A DNA stretch of 59,114 bases from Flavobacteriales bacterium (lineage in GTDB: Bacteria > Bacteroidota > Bacteroidia > Flavobacteriales > BACL11): contig NZWX01000053.1 of NCBI GenBank assembly GCA_002697625.1, forward strand, positions 4,140 through 63,253, in the 5' to 3' direction. Below are positions 52,776 through 59,114 of this stretch, one piece after another. Under the pieces are notes generated by a model that worked only from the letters and a program-made list of their open reading frames with translations, was not told the origin of the DNA and made no database searches. The number at the start of each line of letters is the position of its first letter. Within the stretch, counting starts at the first letter, position 1. Both the position numbers and the translations under genes were made by a program.

Positions 52776-54866
52776 TTATTTTGCACAATGATATAATACA
52801 AAACCCATTACATCAGCTGCTTCCTCTATTCTTTTACTAATTGGAGTCCCTGATCCATGTCCTGCATTAGTTTCAATTCTAATTAAAATTGGACTAATTC
52901 CGCTCTGCTTTTCTTGTAATTCTGCAGCAAATTTAAAACTATGTGCAGGCACCACTCTATCATCATGGTCTCCCGTTAGCACCAATGTTGCAGGATATTC
53001 TACTCCTTCATTTACATTATGTACTGGGGAGTAATTCAGTAAATAGTCGAACATTTCTTTGCTTGTTTCAGAAGTTCCATAATCGTAAGCCCACCCGGCC
53101 CCAGCAGTAAAAGTATGATACCTCAACATATCTAAAACACCAACAGCTGGCAAAGCAACCTTAAATAACTCTGGTCTTTGCGTCATACAAGCTCCGACTA
53201 ATAACCCTCCGTTAGATCTACCACTTATTGCTAAATTATCAGAAGAAGTATATTGCTTTTGAATCAAAAATTCTGCAGCGGCAATAAAATCATCAAAAAC
53301 ATTTTGTTTCTGCATTTTAGTTCCAGAATCATGCCACTGTTTCCCATACTCACCTCCTCCTCTAATATTTGCTACTGCATAAACTCCTCCTTGTTCTAAC
53401 CAAATTGCATTGATCACACTAAAAGATGGTTTTAATGAAATATTAAATCCTCCATATCCGTACAAAATTGTTGGATTGCTTCCGTCTAACTTAGTTCCCT
53501 TTTTATACATAATACTTATAGGAACTTTGGTGCCGTCTTTAGAAGTATAAAAATGTTGTTCAGACACAAAATTATCAGAATCAAAATCAATGGCTGGTTT
53601 CCAATACAAAGTAGATTCTCCACTTTCTACATTATAATTAAATGATGATCCTGGTGTGATATAATTGCTAAATCTGTAAAAAATGTCTTTTTGATCTTCT
53701 TTTCCACCAAAACCACTAACATTTCCTTTTCCTGAAAATGCGACTTCTCTTATAAAATCTCCGTCATAATTGTATTGGAACACCTTAGAATTTGCATCTA
53801 TAAAATATTTTGCAAAAAAGTATCCACCTCCTTTTGACACGGTCAACACATTGTCTGTTTCTTCTATAAAATCTTTCCAGTTTTCTAATTGTGGATTACT
53901 TGCATCTGTAGTAATCATCCTCTTGTTTGGAGCATTCAAATTAGTAGTTATATAAAGTTTACTGCCTATATTATGAGAAATGTAACTATTACTCTCAAAG
54001 TTATCTGTAATCTGAATAAGGGGAGATTCTTTTTTGGTTCTGTCCTTTATAAATAGATTGTTTCCAGATGTTGTTTTTGAAGCACTAATCACTAAGTAGT
54101 TCTGATCTTCAGTAATATATCCACTCACATACCTGAACTTTTGTTTGTCCCCAAAAACTACTTTATCCTTTTCTTGAGGTGTCCCTAGAGTGTGGTAGTA
54201 CAATTTATGCTGATCCGTTTTGTCAGAAAGAGTAGATGTTTGTGGTTTATCGTATGTAGAATAGTAAAAACCATCATTTCCATTCCAACTAATTCCTGAA
54301 AATTTTACATCTAATAGAGTGTCTTCTACTTGACTTTTATTTTCGGTTTCTATAACAATAACTTTTCTCCAATCAGAACCTCCTTCTGAAATAGAATAGG
54401 CCAACAAACTACCATCTTCGGAAAAAGAAATTCCCGATAAAGAAATAGTGCCATCTTCCGAAAATTGATTTGGATCAATGAAAACAGATTCTTCTTCCCC
54501 TCCCCTTTTTCTGTAAAGTACATACTGGTTTTGTAAACCATCATTCTTATAAAAATAAGTATACTCTCCCTCTATAAATGGAGTTCCTATTTTTTCATAA
54601 TTCCATAAGTCTTCTAACCTATTTCTTATATTATCTCTTTGTGGGATTTTTTCCAAGTAAGAAAAAGTAAGTTTATTCTGCTCCTCTATCCAGTCCTTTA
54701 CTTTTAAAGAGGTATCCTCCTCCAACCATCTGTAAGGGTCTTCTATGGTAGTGTTGAAATAAGTATCTGTTACTAGTATTTTTTCTGTTATTGGATATTG
54801 TATATTTTTCTCTGAACTACAAGATATGAATATACTAAGTAATATAAATGGTATAATTTTATTCAT
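52776..54866 (-). CDS. prolyl oligopeptidase family serine peptidase (S9A), lipoprotein
   Basis: About 696 residues from the ATG at 54866, which gives a lipoprotein signal (MNKIIPFILLSIFISC) and leaves a 10-nt gap to the upstream gene; the longer reading from 54911 overlaps it. A seven-bladed propeller covers about residues 75-420. The alpha/beta-hydrolase domain has nucleophile Ser in SGRSNGGLLVGAC, Asp in GDHDDRVVPAHS and His in NAGHGSG. It cleaves short proline-containing peptides, probably in the periplasm. It is the last gene of the yicC-gmk-nadD unit. Confidence 0.92.
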   Translation of the reverse strand: MNKIIPFILLSIFISCSSEKNIQYPITEKILVTDTYFNTTIEDPYRWLEEDTSLKVKDWIEEQNKLTFSYLEKIPQRDNIRNRLEDLWNYEKIGTPFIEGEYTYFYKNDGLQNQYVLYRKRGGEEESVFIDPNQFSEDGTISLSGISFSEDGSLLAYSISEGGSDWRKVIVIETENKSQVEDTLLDVKFSGISWNGNDGFYYSTYDKPQTSTLSDKTDQHKLYYHTLGTPQEKDKVVFGDKQKFRYVSGYITEDQNYLVISASKTTSGNNLFIKDRTKKESPLIQITDNFESNSYISHNIGSKLYITTNLNAPNKRMITTDASNPQLENWKDFIEETDNVLTVSKGGGYFFAKYFIDANSKVFQYNYDGDFIREVAFSGKGNVSGFGGKEDQKDIFYRFSNYITPGSSFNYNVESGESTLYWKPAIDFDSDNFVSEQHFYTSKDGTKVPISIMYKKGTKLDGSNPTILYGYGGFNISLKPSFSVINAIWLEQGGVYAVANIRGGGEYGKQWHDSGTKMQKQNVFDDFIAAAEFLIQKQYTSSDNLAISGRSNGGLLVGACMTQRPELFKVALPAVGVLDMLRYHTFTAGAGWAYDYGTSETSKEMFDYLLNYSPVHNVNEGVEYPATLVLTGDHDDRVVPAHSFKFAAELQEKQSGISPILIRIETNAGHGSGTPISKRIEEAADVMGFVLYHCAK

Positions 54867-54876
54867 CTTATTGTTT

Positions 54877-55281
54877 TTATTCGCCACAACCTTGAATGTA
54901 GAGGATTTCAAATGTATGAACTATTAGGGTTTTATGTTTGTTAATTATATTATTTCTAAAATGTCCTCTCATCTTACATTCCATTGGGAAATACTCCATC
55001 TCACAAACTGCTAAATACAACTCTTTTAGCTGTTCCGTATCTTCATTTGGAAATTCTAAATACCACTCTTCCAATGTAGATTCATCTTTAAAAATATGAG
55101 TCCCCTCTCCGTATATCCACCAACCTATATAATCGTTTTTTTGAGTGCTTTCCACAACAATATTTATGTCATGCGCATCTGAACTAGCGTCTACTTCTGT
55201 ATTAATTTGGAACTGAATAGAACAAGAACATAATACAAACAATGAAACAAATAATGCTATCTGGTTGATTTTATTTATCAT
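54877..55281 (-). CDS. uncharacterised lipoprotein in the nadD-gmk operon
   Basis: A 134-residue protein I do not recognise. The signal peptide has a lipobox (SLFVLCSC). The mature part is acidic to neutral with no repeats (INTEVDASSDAHDINIVVES, GWWIYGEGTHIFKDESTLEE). Three further Cys occur (AVCEMEYFPMECKM, IQGCGE). It overlaps nadD by 4 nt and precedes the oligopeptidase gene by 10 nt, so it is co-transcribed with both. Confidence 0.6.
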   Translation of the reverse strand: MINKINQIALFVSLFVLCSCSIQFQINTEVDASSDAHDINIVVESTQKNDYIGWWIYGEGTHIFKDESTLEEWYLEFPNEDTEQLKELYLAVCEMEYFPMECKMRGHFRNNIINKHKTLIVHTFEILYIQGCGE

Positions 55282-55847
55282 CTATAGAAATTCATTTCGT
55301 TTGTATATTTCCAAGCTTTTTCCGGCATCAAATAGGAAACATCTTTCCCTTCTTTAATCGATTTCCTGATGAAAGACGCAGAGATTGCGATTTGAGGGAC
55401 ACCTTCTATCAAATGGATGTTTTTATGAGAAACATCTATTTCAAAACCATATCTTGGATATATATAAATTGAATAATTTTCCAAAATCTGCTCGCAATTT
55501 TTCCACTTGTGAAAATTCTTAAGATTATCTCCTCCCATAATTAATGTATATTCATTTTCAGGATACTTTTCTGATAATCGCACCAAAGTATCAATAGTAT
55601 AGGATGGTTGGGGCATACTAAATTCTATATCGGAAACATCTAGTTTTGAATTGTCCTCCAACTCTGTTCTAATAATTTGTAACCTATGATGTTGATCTAA
55701 TAACGTTCTTTTTTGCTTTAAAGGATTTTGAGGAGATACCACAAACAATACCTTTTCCAAATCTGAAAAGTCTACTAAATAAGAAGCTATGATTTTATGT
55801 CCTATATGTAGAGGATTAAAACTTCCAAAAAACAGACCTATTTTCAT
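55278..55847 (-). CDS. nadD: nicotinate-nucleotide adenylyltransferase
   Basis: Forms deamido-NAD from nicotinate mononucleotide and ATP. The nucleotidyltransferase motif FGSFNPLHIGHKIIASYLV (HxGH) opens the protein. The C-terminal AISASFIRKSIKEG corresponds to ISSTxIR. 189 residues, typical length. It lies 3 nt after gmk. Confidence 0.94.
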   Translation of the reverse strand: MKIGLFFGSFNPLHIGHKIIASYLVDFSDLEKVLFVVSPQNPLKQKRTLLDQHHRLQIIRTELEDNSKLDVSDIEFSMPQPSYTIDTLVRLSEKYPENEYTLIMGGDNLKNFHKWKNCEQILENYSIYIYPRYGFEIDVSHKNIHLIEGVPQIAISASFIRKSIKEGKDVSYLMPEKAWKYTNEMNFYR

Positions 55848-55850
55848 TTG

Positions 55851-56414
55851 TTATGAATGAATAAAATTGGTTATAACTTCCTTAGTTTCTGCACAAGCTG
55901 TCGCAAAGTCATCATTTAAAATCACTACATCAAATTTGTGATTATTCGCAATTTCTTCTTTCGCCTTTCCTAATCTTTTTCCTAAACTTTCTTCAGATTC
56001 CGACCCTCTTCCACTTAATCTTTTTCTTAAAACCTCTATGGAAGGAGGCATAATAAAAATAGATAAACATTCTGAAGGAAACTGTTTTTTTATATTTAAT
56101 CCTCCAATTACATCCACATCAAAAATAACAGTTTTTCCTTTGTCCCAAATTCGTTCTAATTCAGATTTTAAAGTCCCATAATACTGATTATGATATACCT
56201 CTTCCCATTCCAAAAATGCCCCCTCCTTTATCTTTTGCTTAAATGCTTCTATTCCCACAAAATGATAATCTGTTCCGTCTATTTCACTCTCTCTTTTCTC
56301 TCGGCTACATGCAGAAACAGAAAAGGATAATTCAGGTGTGTTTTTTAGTAAATTATGAACAATGGAGGTTTTTCCTGCCCCAGAAGGAGCTGATATAACA
56401 ATGAGTTTTCCCAC
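55851..56414 (-). CDS. gmk: guanylate kinase
   Basis: Phosphorylates GMP to GDP. The P-loop SAPSGAGKTSIVHNLL is near residues 8-23, the GMP-binding region contains SACSREKRESEIDGTDYHFV, and RLSGRGSESEESLGKRL is the lid segment. 187 residues, full length. It starts at the last base of yicC (1-nt overlap). Confidence 0.95.
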   Translation of the reverse strand: MGKLIVISAPSGAGKTSIVHNLLKNTPELSFSVSACSREKRESEIDGTDYHFVGIEAFKQKIKEGAFLEWEEVYHNQYYGTLKSELERIWDKGKTVIFDVDVIGGLNIKKQFPSECLSIFIMPPSIEVLRKRLSGRGSESEESLGKRLGKAKEEIANNHKFDVVILNDDFATACAETKEVITNFIHS

Positions 56415-57313
56415 TACAATATATTTAATAATTGTTCTTTAATTTTTTCCAATTCATCCTTCATTTGTACTACAATTTTTTGCATGTTTGCATCTGAAGA
56501 TTTAGAACCAATTGTGTTAATTTCTCTGCCAATTTCCTGTCCTATAAAACCTAATTTTTTACCATTTGGAGAATCTGTTTTCATAGTTTCGATAAAATAG
56601 GATAAATGAGCGTCTAATCTAACTTGTTCTTCAGTAATGTCTTGTTTCTCTAAATAATAAATCAACTCTTGTTCTAATCTGTTTTCCTCTATATTTTTAG
56701 ACTCCAAATCTAAAAGTTTTTCTGTTAAAATCTTTTTTATCTTTTTAATTCTTGCCTTTGCAAAAGGGGACACTTCTACTAATAAATCTGATAATTTGTT
56801 AACTCTTTGCGTAATATCTTGCTCTAATTTCCTGCCTTCATCCAAACGGAATTGTGTTAAATTATCTATTGCGGTCTCCACGCCTTTTTCAATCTCTATC
56901 CATTCATGTTCATCCGCTTCTTCTTCACCCTTTATCATTATATCTGGCATATGAACCATAGTTTGTAAAATATCAGAATAGATTCCCGGATCTGTTTTGG
57001 AAAATGGATTTTTGTATCCCAATTCTTTTCTTAGGAGTTCAATCTGATTGTGATAGTCTTTTATCACCTCTTTATTTAAGGTAAATTTTGCAGAAGAATC
57101 TGACTTCTCTCTCCAAATAGAAATCTCTATTTTTCCTCTTTTTAGTTTTTCGGAAACTAATTTTCTGAGCCCTATCTCTTTATCCCTGTAAACAGAAGAC
57201 ATTTTTATATTAGCATCTATTTGCTTTGAATTTAATGATTTTGCTTCAATAGTAAAATTCGCATTCTTAAGATTTAATTCGGCTTTTCCATAGCCTGTCA
57301 TTGATTGAATCAT
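56414..57313 (-). CDS. yicC: YicC/YloC family endoribonuclease-like protein
   Basis: A 299-residue protein with the conserved start MIQSMTGYGKAELNLKNANF and C-terminal block QEIGREINTIGSKSSDANMQ. The family includes an endoribonuclease in E. coli and is usually encoded just upstream of gmk, as here. A minus-strand -7 box lies 14 nt upstream, so it leads a five-gene unit. Confidence 0.92.
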   Translation of the reverse strand: MIQSMTGYGKAELNLKNANFTIEAKSLNSKQIDANIKMSSVYRDKEIGLRKLVSEKLKRGKIEISIWREKSDSSAKFTLNKEVIKDYHNQIELLRKELGYKNPFSKTDPGIYSDILQTMVHMPDIMIKGEEEADEHEWIEIEKGVETAIDNLTQFRLDEGRKLEQDITQRVNKLSDLLVEVSPFAKARIKKIKKILTEKLLDLESKNIEENRLEQELIYYLEKQDITEEQVRLDAHLSYFIETMKTDSPNGKKLGFIGQEIGREINTIGSKSSDANMQKIVVQMKDELEKIKEQLLNIL

Positions 57314-57327
57314 CTTTATTTTTTTTA

Positions 57328-57335
57328 CAAATTTA
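57328..57335 (-). promoter_or_regulatory. -7 promoter box of the yicC-gmk-nadD operon
   Basis: TAAATTTG on the minus strand, 14 nt upstream of the yicC ATG. It is divergent from the metB box. Confidence 0.55.
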
Positions 57336-57395
57336 GGAAAGTTTCCTCTTAAATATCTTTTTTACAAAAGTAAAATTAAATTCTACAAATTTTGG

Positions 57396-57403
57396 TAAGT
57401 TTG
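57396..57403 (+). promoter_or_regulatory. -7 promoter box of metB
   Basis: TAAGTTTG matches TAnnTTTG, 21 nt before the ATG at 57425. It excludes the upstream in-frame start at 57392. Confidence 0.5.
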
Positions 57404-57424
57404 CTGTCCTTAAAAATTAATCAA

Positions 57425-58570
57425 ATGAAATTCGGAACGAAAACTATTCATGCGGGTCAAGAAGCAGACCCCTCTACAGGCGCGATAATGACTCCTATAT
57501 ATCAAACCTCCACCTACAAACAAGCCAGTCCAGGGGACTTTAAAGGATATGAATACTCCAGAACAGGCAATCCTACTAGAACAGCTTTAGAAAATAATTT
57601 AGCTTCCTTAGAAAATGGGAAATATGGTCTTTGTTTTGGAAGTGGTTTAGCATCAATTGATGCAATTATTAAACTACTAAAACCTGGAGATGAAGTTATC
57701 TCTACTAATGATTTATATGGAGGAACCTATCGAATTTTTAATTCTATTTTTGAAACATATGGAATTAAATTTCATTTTGTTGGGATGGAGGAAACTTCAA
57801 AAATTGAAGAGTTAATTAATAACAATACTAAAATGCTTTGGGCAGAAACACCTACCAATCCAATGCTTAACATCATAGATATTGAAAGTTTAGGAGAAAT
57901 TTCTAAAAACCATAATCTAATTTTTGTAGTAGATAATACATTTGCTACACCTTATTTACAACGACCATTAGATCTAGGAGCTAATATTGTAATGCATTCA
58001 CTTACTAAATATATGGGAGGACATTCTGATGTTGTAATGGGAGCTGCTATTTGTAAAGATGATGAATTAGCGCAAAAATTATATCATATCCAGAATTCTT
58101 GTGGTGCTGTTCCGGGTCCAATGGATTCATTCCTAGTTTTGAGAGGGATAAAAACACTACATTTAAGAATGCAAAGACATTGCGAAAACGGAAAAGAAAT
58201 TGCTCACTTCCTAAAAAATCATCCTAAAGTAGATAAGGTTTTTTGGCCGGGTTTTGAATCACACCATAATCATGAAATAGCAAAAAAGCAAATGGAGGAC
58301 TTTGGAGGAATGGTTTCTTTTACACTGGTGGGTAATAAATTAGAACAAGCCTTAAAATTAGTCTCAAATACACATTATTTTACTCTAGCAGAAAGTCTAG
58401 GAGGAGTCGAGTCTCTAATAGGTCACCCCGCCTCAATGACACATGCTGCAATTCCTAAATTAGAAAGAGAAAAGACAGGAGTAATAGATACTCTTATCAG
58501 ATTAAGTGTAGGTGTGGAAGATGTGGAAGATTTAGTTTCAGATTTAGAAAAAGCACTAAATCTAATTTAA
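57425..58570 (+). CDS. metB: cystathionine gamma-synthase / gamma-lyase family PLP enzyme
   Basis: A 381-residue Cys/Met-metabolism PLP enzyme. MKFGTKTIHAGQEADPSTGA and YEYSRTGNPTRTALENNLAS are the family N-terminal blocks. The PLP Lys is in HSLTKYMGGHSDVVMGA near residue 200. The end of the fold shows SLGGVESLIGHPASMTHAAI. Cystathionine gamma-synthase is the best call, but a gamma-lyase cannot be excluded from sequence alone. The partial SDR gene begins directly after its stop. Confidence 0.88.
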   Translation: MKFGTKTIHAGQEADPSTGAIMTPIYQTSTYKQASPGDFKGYEYSRTGNPTRTALENNLASLENGKYGLCFGSGLASIDAIIKLLKPGDEVISTNDLYGGTYRIFNSIFETYGIKFHFVGMEETSKIEELINNNTKMLWAETPTNPMLNIIDIESLGEISKNHNLIFVVDNTFATPYLQRPLDLGANIVMHSLTKYMGGHSDVVMGAAICKDDELAQKLYHIQNSCGAVPGPMDSFLVLRGIKTLHLRMQRHCENGKEIAHFLKNHPKVDKVFWPGFESHHNHEIAKKQMEDFGGMVSFTLVGNKLEQALKLVSNTHYFTLAESLGGVESLIGHPASMTHAAIPKLEREKTGVIDTLIRLSVGVEDVEDLVSDLEKALNLI

Positions 58571-59114
58571 GTGAACAAACTTGCTCTTATAACAGGAACA
58601 GGTAGTGGTGTTGGAAAATCAGTAGCAAAACTACTACTTAACAAAGGTTATAAAGTGGTTGGATACTCCAGAAATAATAACATTAATCATCCCAATTTTG
58701 AGTTCATACAAATTGATTTGAGTATTATTGATAATGTTAGAAACATATCCTTCCCAGATAATGAGGGTGGAAATGTTGTGCTAATTAATAATGCGGCCAC
58801 AATAGGCGAGATTATACCATTTAACAAAAAAAAAGAGGAAAATATCATTTCTGAATATAATCTGAATATAATCACTCCTTGTATACTCTCACATAAGTTT
58901 ATTAATACTTATCAGCAACAAAAGTTAATTCTAAATATTGGATCTGGAGCTGCAACAAAATCTATACCCTCTTGGAGTACTTATTGCTCAACGAAAGCTG
59001 CTATAGATCGTTTGTCGGATACAATTGCAGAAGAAGATATCTTAAAGCTAAAGGTGTTCTCTATTCATCCAGGTATAGTTGACACTAATATGCAAAGTAA
59101 AATCAGAAATACTA
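58571..59114 (+). CDS. short-chain dehydrogenase/reductase, 3' end cut by the window
   Basis: An open frame from GTG at 58571, immediately after the metB stop, running to the window edge (181 codons visible). It is a classical SDR: the cofactor loop ITGTGSGVGKSVAKLL (TGxxxGxG) starts near residue 8, NNAA stands in for NNAG near 83, the catalytic Ser is in NIGSGAA, and the YxxxK pair is in YCSTKAAIDRL. HPGIVDTNM follows. Substrate is unknown; the short fold resembles sepiapterin reductase-like SDRs. The start is GTG and the distance to metB is zero, so co-transcription is likely. Confidence 0.85.
   Translation, partial: MNKLALITGTGSGVGKSVAKLLLNKGYKVVGYSRNNNINHPNFEFIQIDLSIIDNVRNISFPDNEGGNVVLINNAATIGEIIPFNKKKEENIISEYNLNIITPCILSHKFINTYQQQKLILNIGSGAATKSIPSWSTYCSTKAAIDRLSDTIAEEDILKLKVFSIHPGIVDTNMQSKIRNT

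Noticed and set aside
1..59114. CRISPR array, prophage, insertion sequence or replication origin
   Set aside because: No spaced direct-repeat series, integrase, transposase, terminal inverted repeats or DnaA-box cluster was seen.

Overview
The window is 59.1 kb of compact, AT-rich chromosome from a member of the Bacteroidota, most likely a free-living Flavobacteriales-type bacterium. Four things support this. Secreted proteins carry type IX secretion (T9SS) C-terminal domains, with PorP/SprF partners. DUF4270, DUF3108 and DUF7948/SBBP families are present. Many genes and all three tRNAs are preceded by the Bacteroidota -7 promoter box TAnnTTTG, with few Shine-Dalgarno sequences. The order yceD-rpmF-plsX-fabH-accB-accC is typical of the group. 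I see no phage, insertion sequence or CRISPR array, and no gene-free stretch longer than about 300 bases.

Layout. 1-4.6 kb: operon trhO-asnS-rpoN-membrane protein. 4.5-12.7 kb (minus): DUF3108 protein, M23 peptidase, then a T9SS module of giant type B secreted protein, PorP/SprF and PD40-OmpA protein. 12.8-14.7 kb: dxs. 14.8-21.9 kb (minus): leucyl aminopeptidase, pdxA, and the yceD-rpmF-plsX-fabH-accB-accC lipid/ribosome cluster. 21.9-25.6 kb: mqnC-ribE-dCMP deaminase-S41 protease. 25.6-28.4 kb: a small accessory island of orphan genes, with a glycosyltransferase-like protein, two leaderless paralogues (one truncated), a cupredoxin lipoprotein and an acidic orphan. 28.4-32.3 kb (minus): GT5-like protein, DUF4270 lipoprotein, glmS. 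32.4-36.1 kb: panC, flippase-like membrane protein, heptose-phosphate adenylyltransferase, radA. 36.1-37.5 kb (minus): OmpA lipoprotein and an aromatic-repeat protein. 37.6-42.3 kb: DUF502 protein, PNGase F-like T9SS protein, long-form ispG. 42.3-43.6 kb (minus): purT and tRNA-Leu. 43.7-46.1 kb: prs-rplY-pth and tRNA-Cys. 46.2-49.3 kb: a second T9SS type B/PorP module, methylmalonyl-CoA epimerase, a convergent HAD hydrolase and a CAU tRNA. 49.4-52.7 kb: a Fur-family regulator divergent from a ZnuD-like TonB receptor and a His/Cys-rich lipoprotein. 52.8-57.3 kb (minus): yicC-gmk-nadD-lipoprotein-prolyl oligopeptidase. 57.4 kb to the end: metB and a partial SDR gene.

How the genes work together. 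Most are core metabolism: MEP isoprenoid synthesis (dxs, ispG), fatty acid and phospholipid initiation, and cofactors (riboflavin, pantothenate, PLP, NAD, futalosine-route menaquinone). The two T9SS modules pair a secreted protein with a translationally coupled PorP/SprF protein.

The most interesting unit is 49.4-52.7 kb. Two 23-bp operator-like inverted repeats (9-5-9) lie between the Fur-family gene and the TonB receptor, each placed over one of the two divergent promoters. The receptor looks ZnuD-like and is followed by a small secreted lipoprotein with CxxCH and CxHH-type motifs. I infer a zinc-responsive, self-regulated metal-uptake system with an unfamiliar metal-binding lipoprotein. 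The second region of interest is the 26.4-28.4 kb orphan island.
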